A stretch of DNA of 58,584 nt from Spartinivicinus marinus (GTDB lineage: Bacteria > Pseudomonadota > Gammaproteobacteria > Pseudomonadales > Zooshikellaceae). The stretch covers positions 117,485-176,068 of the forward strand of contig NZ_JAPJZK010000002.1 in NCBI RefSeq assembly GCF_026309355.1, read 5' to 3'. The notes beneath the pieces were generated by a model. The model saw only the letters and a program-made list of their open reading frames with translations, did no database searches and was not told the origin of the DNA. Made by a program: the position numbers and the translations under genes. Of this stretch, positions 8,392 through 17,000 are shown in pieces (the first letter of the stretch is position 1; each line of letters begins with the position of its first letter).

Positions 8392-9435
8392 TTATTTCTT
8401 TTTATCTTTTTTGCTTTCTCCACTAAATACGCCACCACGTATCAGGCAAGCCATCACATAATGAGCTGAATCAGCTATCGCTTCTTCGCTTTGCAGTGAT
8501 TCAATCAGTGCAGTCAAGTAGGTTAAGTGATGGTAAAGGTCGTCTTTATTGGAAGGCAGTCGTACTGCTTCAGCTCTTTGTTGCACAACCCCATAAGGCT
8601 CTACGGCAATAGCTCCATAGCTATCTGCTTTTTTATGCCAGGTATCAATCGTGCGTATCGCATTACCGATCTTTTGGCTATGCATAGTGGCTTGCCGCTG
8701 ACCAGTATTGCCATAAAGTTGTGAGGCAAGTACCTTACCTTTCTTGTTTTCTTTACTATCGACAAACTCTTGGCTCGGGTATACCTCTTGACCAAAACCC
8801 AGATTTCCTGTGCCTGACACTTGTAGCCTGAGTGGAGGGGTTGTATCACTGAGCGATTGGCTAATTTGCTGGGTTAACTCACCAAACCCTTCATAGTCAC
8901 TGTAATCTGTATCTAGCGCACTATTCACATCAAATACAAATGTTGTCTCGTTCAGCTGAATGGCCACTTGCTTATTAGTGGCGTAACGGTTCCGCCACAT
9001 CCAGCGACCATTAATAATATTGGTTAAATACCGTTTAGCCAGTTCTGTATAGCCATTTTTTTCTTTATAAAGCGCAGCAAATGACTCTAACTGTTCAAAG
9101 TAATCAGGATTGTTACAAGCACCTGGCGCCGATGAATGGCCAGCAAACGTGAGACTAAATTTTAATTTAAAAACCGATGCATTTTCTGGCAAATAACAGA
9201 CATCAATTGCTTTAATATTGGCATTATTAATATCTAACAATTTAACTTGTTCGTTGTCGCTGGTTTTACCTGAACGACCAATACCTGCGTAATTGGATAT
9301 TGTGCCACGTACCGTTTGGCTGGTGACGAATACGGGTAACTCTTTTTCTTCATTGGTTAAACACGTAAATACACCGTTAGAAGGGATAATCGAACGGGTA
9401 TAATTGAGCATGGTGGGTAATTCAAACTTAGCCAT
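8392..9435 (-). CDS. csy3: Csy3/Cas7f backbone subunit of the Type I-F surveillance complex
   Basis: 347 residues, close to the usual 340. It starts 'MAKFELPTMLNYTRSIIPSNG', very like known Csy3 starts, and shows 'HSSAPGACNNPDYFEQLESF', 'GRWMWRNRYATNKQVAI' and 'LQVSGTGNLGFGQEVYPSQEF'. Six copies line the crRNA spacer and kink it every sixth base. It lies 27 nt behind csy2 with GGAAG upstream of the ATG. Confidence 0.95.
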   Translation of the reverse strand: MAKFELPTMLNYTRSIIPSNGVFTCLTNEEKELPVFVTSQTVRGTISNYAGIGRSGKTSDNEQVKLLDINNANIKAIDVCYLPENASVFKLKFSLTFAGHSSAPGACNNPDYFEQLESFAALYKEKNGYTELAKRYLTNIINGRWMWRNRYATNKQVAIQLNETTFVFDVNSALDTDYSDYEGFGELTQQISQSLSDTTPPLRLQVSGTGNLGFGQEVYPSQEFVDSKENKKGKVLASQLYGNTGQRQATMHSQKIGNAIRTIDTWHKKADSYGAIAVEPYGVVQQRAEAVRLPSNKDDLYHHLTYLTALIESLQSEEAIADSAHYVMACLIRGGVFSGESKKDKKK

Positions 9436-9462
9436 TATTCTGCTTCCTTTTTCAATATCGGG

Positions 9463-10353
9463 CTATTCAGTAGTATCAACAGTCAATAAACGGTTGTTGG
9501 CATCATAGGTATGCTGCCAAATCGCTTGCATATTTTTTAAATCTAAATTGTTTTTGCTATGGCTTGATAAATAGCGCCACTGTGCCACGGAGGTAACTGG
9601 CTCTGCATAGGCGTGAGGCAACGGCTGTCGTGTACCCGTCCGATTTTTAGGTGACTCAATTAAACGGTATCCAATCGCGGTAGGGATTATCCAGCCTGGT
9701 TGATTTCGCGTGTATTGCCCATCATCGTTTTTATTTAATGCCAGTACATCCAATAGCCGGTCTAAACTGTCCTGCTCATCACCGTCATCTTCTGGCATGA
9801 GCAGTTCTTTTCGATTACACAATAACCAACCGTTACCGATCTTTTTTAGCTGTTCTGTCAGCTTTTGAGAAGAATTGCACCACGCAATATGGCCATGTTT
9901 AATAACGCGACCACCCGCTAAAGGCGTCTTCACCAATAGTCCATTTAACTGTGCTAGTTGCTCTTTAATCGCAGAGTCCACTTCACAGGGCTCTTCATCT
10001 TCATCCATCCAAACGGACAGTACCAATGACAGACGTAAGTCTACTTTCAGCTCCTGAACAATCGGTGGGTTCATGGATTTTGGTTTAGTGGGTGCTTTGC
10101 CATGAAGTGCCGGCGGGCACTTGCTTTGTCCTGGAATAAGGGATAGCTGATGACCAATAATGGAAACACCACGAATCTGCAGGGTTTCCAACTCATGTTG
10201 ACTGGCTACGTCTTTCAACCAGTTTAATTCCAACCAATGACCAAATCCTGTAAATGCTGTTAGGGCAGGAAATCCGGCAATATACATATTGGCTTCGGCG
10301 TTGGCTTGTTCAATTGATAAAGACGGCAAAAATAAATAACCTGCAAATTCCAT
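9463..10353 (-). CDS. csy2: Csy2/Cas5f subunit of the Type I-F surveillance complex
   Basis: 296 residues when started at the ATG at 10353, which overlaps the csy1 stop as TAATG and has GGGAGG 7 nt upstream. An upstream in-frame ATG at 10371 is open but lacks such a site. The protein begins 'MEFAGYLFLPSLSIEQANA' and contains 'FPALTAFTGFGHWLE' and 'SIIGHQLSLI', regions typical of Csy2. It binds the 5' handle of crRNA together with Csy1. Confidence 0.92.
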   Translation of the reverse strand: MEFAGYLFLPSLSIEQANAEANMYIAGFPALTAFTGFGHWLELNWLKDVASQHELETLQIRGVSIIGHQLSLIPGQSKCPPALHGKAPTKPKSMNPPIVQELKVDLRLSLVLSVWMDEDEEPCEVDSAIKEQLAQLNGLLVKTPLAGGRVIKHGHIAWCNSSQKLTEQLKKIGNGWLLCNRKELLMPEDDGDEQDSLDRLLDVLALNKNDDGQYTRNQPGWIIPTAIGYRLIESPKNRTGTRQPLPHAYAEPVTSVAQWRYLSSHSKNNLDLKNMQAIWQHTYDANNRLLTVDTTE

Positions 10354-11762
10354 TAGTTTGCCTCCCACCATTCATTCAACGCATGATTCATTATTTTACG
10401 ATCGCTATCTCCCAATACAGCAGCCTCTTTGCCATTAATATAACGAGCTTCTTGCATCACTTGGTCAGCTTTTTCTTTGACAGATAGCAATTTATTTTTA
10501 GCTAAAGTTTCTAATAACCAAGCTTGCTCATCATCGGGTAAATGAGAGAGTTTTTGTATATGCTCGTCAACCGGCAACTGATGTAATGCTTCTTTTACCT
10601 TTAAAATACGATGAAATAATTGTGATACTAAATTAATGGCAGATTGTCGATGGTAAGCTCGACGGTGCCGATCAGGCATGTCCTTTGACCCTGGGTTCAT
10701 TAAAGCACTAGCATCTAATGGTTTTCGACGAGACAATTCAAATATACTGTCTTTGCAGCATGTTAATTGAAACCATAGTTTTGACTGCTGACCTGATGAT
10801 ACAGGCATTGGCATATTAGCAATAAAATGTTTGTATTTGCCGCCTATTTCAGAACTAAATGGGCCAGTATTAATCGGGTTTGAGCCACCAATCTTTACAT
10901 CCAATACAGTAAAATATTGATTTTTTTTCTGCTCTTTTTCTACTGCTTTACCATCTTCTTTTTTATTGCTAAAACGCCGCTCATTTAACCGATGATGTAA
11001 CTCTCGGGTAAAACCAAAAGGGACTACTGGTGTGATTAAAATATCTTGAAACCCATCTCCATCACGAATCGGCCAAAATACCTGCTTAGCAAAGCGGTCA
11101 ACAGGCCGAGAATCTTTCGATTGAGACCAATATTGTTGTGCTTTTAGCTGCAACTTTTCACACCAATGCTCTTCAAGCCCCAGTGTTTTTAGAATACTAA
11201 CTACTGGTTCTACGCCCTGGGCAAAACACTGCACTAAAGACAGTAACGCTCCATCCACACAAAACTCTTGGGCTAATAGCCGAATATAACCTGCATTAGA
11301 GGCATTACCCGCTCCGCTAACCAATCGCGCTGTATGGGTACTGATTGAGTGTACGTAAGGTATAGTAGCAACTGCTTTATGCTCTAAATCAAGGTCGACA
11401 GCAGCACCCTGACTGACACTTGCATTTGGACACTTTAGATTGTGTGTACCTACTAATTCAATTGTGCTTAATAATGTATCTAATGACTTCTCATTGCATA
11501 AAAACTCCTTAGCTAATTCACGATCGTGTAAGCGCTCATTATTTTTTTTACATTTATAAATCGTGGCATTGATTAATACAACAATAAATTGAGTTAACTC
11601 AATTTTAGTAATGTTAGGCGGTGGTGACTTATCAAAACGACTGACTAAGTCCGCTAACTCCTTAGCATTAAACAAAACACTGGATGCTTGTTTCATAGTA
11701 AAAATCATTTTATCTACTTGTCTTTGAAATACGTTATCAGTATTATCTTTTAAACTCAACAT
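10353..11762 (-). CDS. csy1: Csy1/Cas8f large subunit of the Type I-F surveillance complex
   Basis: 469 residues, somewhat longer than the usual ~430. The family core is visible: 'SRPVDRFAKQVFWPI', 'HHRLNERRFSN', and 'KIGGSNPINTGPFSSEIGGK', the counterpart of the Csy1 GG-P-N-S segment. Csy1 recognises the PAM and nontarget strand. The first ATG (11762) has no Shine-Dalgarno; the predicted promoter would give a leader of only about 8 nt. This start lies inside the sequence matched by the pseudo-spacer of the mini-CRISPR. An internal start at MIFTMKQASS is possible. Confidence 0.9.
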   Translation of the reverse strand: MLSLKDNTDNVFQRQVDKMIFTMKQASSVLFNAKELADLVSRFDKSPPPNITKIELTQFIVVLINATIYKCKKNNERLHDRELAKEFLCNEKSLDTLLSTIELVGTHNLKCPNASVSQGAAVDLDLEHKAVATIPYVHSISTHTARLVSGAGNASNAGYIRLLAQEFCVDGALLSLVQCFAQGVEPVVSILKTLGLEEHWCEKLQLKAQQYWSQSKDSRPVDRFAKQVFWPIRDGDGFQDILITPVVPFGFTRELHHRLNERRFSNKKEDGKAVEKEQKKNQYFTVLDVKIGGSNPINTGPFSSEIGGKYKHFIANMPMPVSSGQQSKLWFQLTCCKDSIFELSRRKPLDASALMNPGSKDMPDRHRRAYHRQSAINLVSQLFHRILKVKEALHQLPVDEHIQKLSHLPDDEQAWLLETLAKNKLLSVKEKADQVMQEARYINGKEAAVLGDSDRKIMNHALNEWWEAN

Positions 11763-11769
11763 ATAGAGG
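11743..11769 (-). promoter_or_regulatory. Predicted target of the mini-CRISPR guide at the csy1 start
   Basis: Read on the minus strand, CC (11769-11768) is followed by a 25-nt stretch (11767-11743) that includes the csy1 ATG. It matches pseudo-spacer 11820-11844 at 20 of 25 positions: 1-5, 7-11, 13-16, 18, 20-21 and 23-25. The mismatches at 6, 12, 17, 19 and 22 are all spacer T against target A. Positions 6 and 12 are the ones a Type I guide flips out and does not pair. Binding here would cover the predicted transcription start. Confidence 0.8.
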
Positions 11770-11776
11770 AATTATT

Positions 11777-11805
11777 ATTTTATTTGTAATTATTTACTAT
11801 CGCAA
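11777..11805 (-). promoter_or_regulatory. Predicted csy operon promoter
   Basis: On the minus strand, TTGCGA (11805-11800) and TAAAAT (11782-11777) are separated by 17 bp and would start transcription near 11770, a few bases before the csy1 ATG. The -35 lies inside the first pseudo-repeat of the mini-CRISPR, so promoter and guide RNA gene overlap on opposite strands. Confidence 0.6.
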
Positions 11806-11872
11806 AGATAGCTTAGAAGTCTATTTGTTGTGTTTTATAGTTAAATCAGCTGCCGCATAGGCAGGTACTACT
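11792..11872 (+). ncRNA. CreR-like mini-CRISPR (pseudo-repeat, pseudo-spacer, pseudo-repeat)
   Basis: The csy1-cas1 gap holds two degenerate copies of the CRISPR repeat. The first (11792-11819) agrees with the consensus at 19 of 28 positions; its stem is CTATC-GCAAA-GATAG instead of CTGCC-GCATA-GGCAG, so pairing is kept by compensatory changes, and the handle CTTAGAAG differs from CTTAGAAA by one base. The second (11845-11872) keeps the exact 15-nt stem-loop CTGCCGCATAGGCAG (11850-11864) but little else. Between them is a 25-nt pseudo-spacer (11820-11844). Csy4 cleavage at both hairpins would release a crRNA-like guide. It targets the csy1 start region next to a CC PAM. CreR-type Cas-regulating RNAs are known in other Type I loci; assignment here is inference from sequence. 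Confidence 0.85.
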
Positions 11873-11891
11873 TTTTATACAAGGATGTTCT

Positions 11892-12779
11892 ATGAGTTTA
11901 TTACCCTCACATCGCCAAGGCTTATACTTACTCGAACACTGCCGAGTGATGGTAAAAGATGAACAACTTACTTATGTACAACAAAAGGATGGCTTTCAAA
12001 AATATTTTGCTATTCCTTATGCTAATACCAATGTATTGCTATTAGGTACTGGCACCTCAATTACACAGCCGGCTACTCGGCTGTTAGCCGAAGCGGGTGT
12101 ATTATTAGGATTTACTGGTGGAGGTGGAACACCTTTATTTTTAGCTTCTCAAAATGAATATCGACCAACACAATATTTACAAGCTTGGGTTAAAATGTGG
12201 CAATCCACTGCCAACCGTTTAAAGGTCTATCAATATTTTCAACAACAACGCTGCAGCTTTTTAGAAGACAGTTGGCGTAAGTTAGATGCATTTGAAAAAG
12301 TTGATTTGAATGCAGTTATTCATCATTACCAAACTCAAATATTATGCGCCACCAATGGCCAAACCCTAATGGGCTATGAAGCTAATTTTGCTCGTCAGCT
12401 CTATCGTATTGCCGCTGAAATAACCGGTGGACATCATTTTGAGCGTAAGCCCGGTAGTGGTGAAACAGGTGACCGCTTTAACCGTTACTTGGACCACGGT
12501 AATTACCTGGCTTATGGGCTAGCAGCAACAGTTTTATGGGTATTGGGCATTCCGCATTCTTTACCAGTGGCTCATGGTATGACACGGCGTGGTGCATTAG
12601 TGTTTGATGTGGCCGATATGATCAAAGACGCCACCATTTTACCTAATGCATTTATCTCTGCCGCCAATCAAGAATCTGATCAACAGATGCGTAATCGCTG
12701 TATTGCATTTTTTGATCAAACCAAAACGCTCCGTTTTTTATTTGACCACATTAAAGCTGTAACGGAGATGGACTGGTGA
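11892..12779 (+). CDS. cas1: Cas1 integrase (Type I-F)
   Basis: 295 residues, slightly short for I-F Cas1. The start 'SHRQGLYLLEHCRVMVKDEQLTYV' and the metal-binding residues are visible: Glu in 'MGYEANFARQLY' (about residue 162), His in 'PVAHGMTRRGALVFDVADMIKDA' (about 227) and Asp in the same segment (about 240). It integrates new spacers together with the Cas2 part of Cas2-3. AAGGA lies 6 nt before the ATG. It diverges from csy1 across the mini-CRISPR and overlaps the next gene by 4 nt. Confidence 0.94.
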   Translation: MSLLPSHRQGLYLLEHCRVMVKDEQLTYVQQKDGFQKYFAIPYANTNVLLLGTGTSITQPATRLLAEAGVLLGFTGGGGTPLFLASQNEYRPTQYLQAWVKMWQSTANRLKVYQYFQQQRCSFLEDSWRKLDAFEKVDLNAVIHHYQTQILCATNGQTLMGYEANFARQLYRIAAEITGGHHFERKPGSGETGDRFNRYLDHGNYLAYGLAATVLWVLGIPHSLPVAHGMTRRGALVFDVADMIKDATILPNAFISAANQESDQQMRNRCIAFFDQTKTLRFLFDHIKAVTEMDW

Positions 12780-15700
12780 TTGTCATTTTTGTCAGTGAGT
12801 GTGAGCATAAGGCTCTCAAGCGAACACGAAAAATACTTAATCAATATGCCAATCAAATAGGTCAACGGACTTGGCTTACCCATATGAGTGAAGAGGGGCT
12901 ACAACATATTCACTCATTATTACGACAAGCCAGCTCTCGGCATATGGCTGTTGCCTGTCATCGTGTACTGGGACGCACACGGACAGCATTATTATGGGTG
13001 GTGGGTAGTCGAAAGCATTTTAATGCCGATGGTATTTTTGCATTTTCAACTACTCAGCAAGATGTACTTAATATTCCAAAACAAGCGTCTCCAATGCAAC
13101 GACTTTGTGCTTATTTATCCGAGCTAGCCGGTTTTTTTCATGATATCGGCAAGGATAATGCTTTTTTTCAAGAAAAACTGCAGGCCGCCATACAAGGCAA
13201 TCAGCAACGAATCACTGACCCTGTTCGCCATGAATTACTGTCAACAGTATTAGTTAAAGCGTTAGTAAAAAAAGTTTGCCAAGTGAAAACATGGCCAAAA
13301 AATGATGAATCCTGGGTTAATGCTTTAAGTAATAAGCAGCAATTATCGGCTTATTTTTCTCAGCTGGTAGAAGACGGCGGGTGGCTTGTAGACATAGATC
13401 AATCCCATGAGTCACCACTTCCCTTGCCTATAAAGACTCTCCAAGCGCCACTATTATGGGCATGGCTATGGCTCATTGTAAGCCACCATCGTGTCCCCTT
13501 CGGAAAATACAAAGATAGCCAGTCAAACAAAATCATTCTGACGTGTAAAAACCATGTTAATGGTAGCTCCTCTGAACAAGAGAATGATAAAGACGACTTA
13601 CATAATAATTTACGCCCGGCAGATACTGAGCAGCGTTTTTGGGAGCAAGACCAACAATGGCTTAAGGGCGTGGCGCACTGTATTCAGAAAATACAACACT
13701 GGCTGACTAACCATCAGGCTCTACTGCAAGATCCCCAGTGGCAGCAAACCTTTCTTACCACAATAATACATTACAGCCGAACCGGCATGATGTGCGCAGA
13801 CCATGCCGTATCAGCTAAAGATAATCGTGGCGATAACCTAGAGAGTAATAGCCCTCTATCATTACTCGCGAATACAGCAAAAGGAAAAGAAACGTCCCCC
13901 GGCGCCTTATTAGGTAATCACTTATTTAATGTTGGTAAGCAAGCATCCAGTATGACGCGATCACTTTGGCAGCCAAACCTGTCATTACCCGCCATTGAAA
14001 AGACTGACTTGCCTGCCCCTCTGCGTAGTCAGCCTTGTGAGCCAAAACATTCTGTTTATGCTTGGCAAGATAGTGCCTGTAATGCCGTTAAGTCGGTAAA
14101 CAAAGCAGGGGAAAATGCTGGATTTATTGGCCTAGTACAAGCCGGTACTGGTTATGGTAAAACCCGTGGCTGCGCACGTATTATGGCTACCATTTCACCT
14201 GAATTGCGCTACACGGTAATCATTGGGCTGCGGAGCCTTACCTTACAAACCGGCCAGGTGTATCGTAAAGAATTAGAATTAGCTTCAGCTCAATTAACTG
14301 TCTTAGTCGGCGAGTCTTTTATTAAACGACTTATGAAGTATGAAGAGAGCTGTGCTCAGGGCAGTGAAAGCCTTGCTGCAGAAAATGAAGAGGGATTAAT
14401 GGTTGATGGTGACCCTGACGTGCATTTACTGCCTCAAGCGTTATCAATCTTATTAGACAAAAAAATTAAACAGCAAAAACTATTAGCTAGCCCAGTTGTA
14501 GTTTGCACTGCTGACTACCTGGCCGCTGCAGCTGATGCCCGAAGGGGCAGCCATTTAATTGCAATGCTGCGGCTATTGTCTGCTGATTTAGTTATTGATG
14601 AGGTTGATAACTTCGATGAAACCGCCCTCGTCGTATTAGGTAAGTTAGTGTATTTATCTGGGTTAGCTGGCCGGCGGGTGTTGTTATCTTCTGCTACTTT
14701 ATCACCATCGATTGCCTCTGCCATGTTTAGTGCTTACCGAGCGGGCTATTTACACTACTGCCATCGTTTAGAGATCACAAAACCACAAGTAGCTGTCGGC
14801 TGGTTTAGTCATCTCAGTACGCTTTGTAAAACCCACTGGATTAATGATGACGATGACCATAAAGCTCTAAAGAAATTCAACACTATTCATGCTAAGCACA
14901 GTCAGAAGCTCATTACCCATATGGACCAGCAGCCAGCAAAACGAAAGGTAGAGTGGCTAAAGGTACCTGATAATTTTACATTACCCATGCTGCCAAATTT
15001 ACTATATCAGGCGGCACAAACTCTCCATCAACGCTTTGCTCAAACAGATCCGAAAACAGGAAAAAAATTATCGATTGGTTTAATTCGAGTAAGCCATGTA
15101 TCTTCTTGTTGGTATCTAAGTAGTCAGTTAACTGATGTGAATAGCGGCTCAGGCTGGGAGCATCAAGTGGTTTGTTATCATGCACGCCTACCTGGGCTTG
15201 CACGTATGCATACTGAAAAATGGTTAGATCAAGCACTTCACCGTAAAAAACCAGACGCGCTTTGGGATGAACCATTAATTCGTCAATTATTAGATAATAC
15301 CGAAGCGGAGCAAGTCTTGATTATGGTAGTAGCAACGGGTGTTGAAGAGGTAGGTCGTGATCATGACTTTGATTGGGGCATACTAGAACCGTCATCGACC
15401 CGATCTGTTGTGCAATGTGGAGGACGCATACTGCGCCATCGTGATTTACTGATAACTGAATCAAACATAATACTACTGCCAACCGTTATTCAATATTGGC
15501 TCAATCCAACTGGCAGCGTGGTTTACCAAAACCCAGGGGTAGAGACCAAAAAACATTATGAACTTTCAACCAAGCAAGCCGAAGCACTTTACCCAAAAAG
15601 TTGGCAGGAAAAACTAGATGCACGTTATAACTTAGCCATTCCCTCTTCATCTGAGGCGGAAATTACGGCGCTTGAGCATCAACGACAGTATGATTATTTA

Positions 15701-16177
15701 CACACCACATCAAACGCTCGCACCTGTGACCAAGACCTTAAAAAGGCTGAAGGATATAACTTAGTAGACTGGTGTAATGATCCACTATTGGCTGCCAATG
15801 ATCGGCACAGTAAGGGCAACCCTTTTCGGCAGCACCGGAATAAAATCTTGTATTGGTGTGACAATCAGGATGATTGGTGGCAAATAATAGTGAAAACATC
15901 AGGCAAGCAGCAGGGTAATCCAGTATCAGCAAATAGTGCAATAAACTTAAAAATGAATGTTAATGAGAACAGACTGCTGTTACAGCAACTATTTTCATCC
16001 GCTCAGATTGAAGATGAATATCAATCATTGAAGTCTCTTCTTTATCAGGATAATGACGATGATTATACCCGACAAATGTTGCTTGGATTTGAGTTTGAGA
16101 ATAATGGTCAAACACTATTACAGATTTCATACCACTTCTGGTTAGGTGCGACTAAGAAACATAATGGCTGGGAATAA
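12776..16177 (+). CDS. cas2-3: Cas2-Cas3 fusion nuclease-helicase (Type I-F)
   Basis: 1133 residues from a GTG overlapping the cas1 stop (GTGA). Domains in order: Cas2-like (1-95, 'MIVIFVSECEHKALKRTRKIL'), HD nuclease ('FFHDIGKDNAFFQEKL', about 120), then SF2 helicase with Walker A 'GTGYGKT' (about 455), DEVD box (about 605), 'SSATLS' (about 638), 'GVEEVGRDHDFDW' (about 855) and the arginine motif 'VQCGGRILRHR' (about 879). It degrades DNA after Csy recruitment and takes part in adaptation with Cas1. The fusion is diagnostic for Type I-F. All catalytic motifs look intact. Confidence 0.96.
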   Translation: MIVIFVSECEHKALKRTRKILNQYANQIGQRTWLTHMSEEGLQHIHSLLRQASSRHMAVACHRVLGRTRTALLWVVGSRKHFNADGIFAFSTTQQDVLNIPKQASPMQRLCAYLSELAGFFHDIGKDNAFFQEKLQAAIQGNQQRITDPVRHELLSTVLVKALVKKVCQVKTWPKNDESWVNALSNKQQLSAYFSQLVEDGGWLVDIDQSHESPLPLPIKTLQAPLLWAWLWLIVSHHRVPFGKYKDSQSNKIILTCKNHVNGSSSEQENDKDDLHNNLRPADTEQRFWEQDQQWLKGVAHCIQKIQHWLTNHQALLQDPQWQQTFLTTIIHYSRTGMMCADHAVSAKDNRGDNLESNSPLSLLANTAKGKETSPGALLGNHLFNVGKQASSMTRSLWQPNLSLPAIEKTDLPAPLRSQPCEPKHSVYAWQDSACNAVKSVNKAGENAGFIGLVQAGTGYGKTRGCARIMATISPELRYTVIIGLRSLTLQTGQVYRKELELASAQLTVLVGESFIKRLMKYEESCAQGSESLAAENEEGLMVDGDPDVHLLPQALSILLDKKIKQQKLLASPVVVCTADYLAAAADARRGSHLIAMLRLLSADLVIDEVDNFDETALVVLGKLVYLSGLAGRRVLLSSATLSPSIASAMFSAYRAGYLHYCHRLEITKPQVAVGWFSHLSTLCKTHWINDDDDHKALKKFNTIHAKHSQKLITHMDQQPAKRKVEWLKVPDNFTLPMLPNLLYQAAQTLHQRFAQTDPKTGKKLSIGLIRVSHVSSCWYLSSQLTDVNSGSGWEHQVVCYHARLPGLARMHTEKWLDQALHRKKPDALWDEPLIRQLLDNTEAEQVLIMVVATGVEEVGRDHDFDWGILEPSSTRSVVQCGGRILRHRDLLITESNIILLPTVIQYWLNPTGSVVYQNPGVETKKHYELSTKQAEALYPKSWQEKLDARYNLAIPSSSEAEITALEHQRQYDYLHTTSNARTCDQDLKKAEGYNLVDWCNDPLLAANDRHSKGNPFRQHRNKILYWCDNQDDWWQIIVKTSGKQQGNPVSANSAINLKMNVNENRLLLQQLFSSAQIEDEYQSLKSLLYQDNDDDYTRQMLLGFEFENNGQTLLQISYHFWLGATKKHNGWE

Positions 16178-16373
16178 TACAATTATCAACTCATATACCG
16201 TCGTCGCTTTTGCTATACAGCTTAAGTAAACTAACCTCAATACTTCGTTTTAGCTGCTGCTCTTTAACAACTTGATTTTAAGGCACTTTTATTTTTATTT
16301 AGAAATGGAAGGTTTTCCAGGTGGATTTGATGTTTTTGTTTGAAAGTTAGTCACTTAACATCAAGTGATGACT
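16178..16373 (+). promoter_or_regulatory. Leader of the right CRISPR array
   Basis: Homologous to the left leader over about 105 bp before the array: GCTCTTTAACA, TTTTATTTTTATT, GGAAGGTTTTCCAGGTGG, ATTTGATGTTTTTG and the TCACTT-N6-AAGTGA inverted repeat just before the first repeat. It follows cas2-3 directly, so array transcription could start here or read through from cas1-cas2-3. Confidence 0.8.
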
Positions 16374-17000
16374 GTTATCTGCCGTATAGGCAGCTTAGAA
16401 ATTTCCCAGCCTGGATGATGTTGATGTGTATGAGTTATCTGCCGTATAGGCAGCTTAGAAAATGGCTGCATGGCGTGCATCCATGGGGCTGTCGTTATCT
16501 GCCGTATAGGCAGCTTAGAAATGTTTCAGTGGACCCACTACCAGCTGACAAAGGTTATCTGCCGTATAGGCAGCTTAGAAAATTACAAAGCCAAAGACGA
16601 CTATGGTCGTGTGGTTATCTGCCGTATAGGCAGCTTAGAAAAGCCAATGACTGGGATTTGGTATTAGGTCAGTGTTATCTGCCGTATAGGCAGCTTAGAA
16701 ATATTGCCTTGTTACTGGTATTGACTATGTGTTGTTATCTGCCGTATAGGCAGCTTAGAAATCCCTTCCTTTATGCTTGACAAATAACTGAGGGCTATCT
16801 GCCGCATAGGCAGCTTAGAAATAGAACTGTAGGAGTTGTATTTACAGCTAATAGCTATCTGCCGCATAGGCAGCTTAGAAAATTTGCATGTAGGCTGGCT
16901 AACTGTTTGGTAGCTATCTGCCGCATAGGCAGCTTAGAAATCGTTAACGTTTCTACCAAAATTTTCTATTAAGTTATCTGTCGCATAGGCAGTTTATACT
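16374..17000 (+). CRISPR. Type I-F CRISPR array, 11 repeats and 10 spacers, transcribed rightward
   Basis: Repeats start at 16374, 16434, 16494, 16554, 16614, 16674, 16734, 16794, 16854, 16913 and 16973. The seven leader-proximal repeats carry the loop GTATA; the older ones carry GCATA, as in the left array. The repeats at 16794, 16854 and 16913 begin GCTATCT instead of GTTATCT. The last repeat is degenerate at both stem (CTGTC) and end (TTTATACT), as usual for a trailer. Spacers are 32 nt, one 31 nt (16882-16912). Spacers 5, 6 and 7 correspond to three spacers of the left array. Confidence 0.97.

Noticed and set aside
11778-11790. Alternative target for the mini-CRISPR guide in the cas gap (TATTTGT match)
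   Set aside because: Seven bases in AT-rich sequence, wrong register and no CC next to it. The csy1-start match is far better.
7780-16177. CRISPR-associated transposon (Tn7-like I-F)
   Set aside because: Those systems lack Cas1 and Cas2-3 and carry tnsA-B-C and tniQ. Here the adaptation and nuclease genes are intact and no tns genes are present.
16522-16553. Self-targeting by the third right-array spacer against 23715-23728
   Set aside because: Only 14 nt match (CACTACCAGCTGAC), not at the seed end, and preceded by TT rather than CC; chance level for this amount of sequence.
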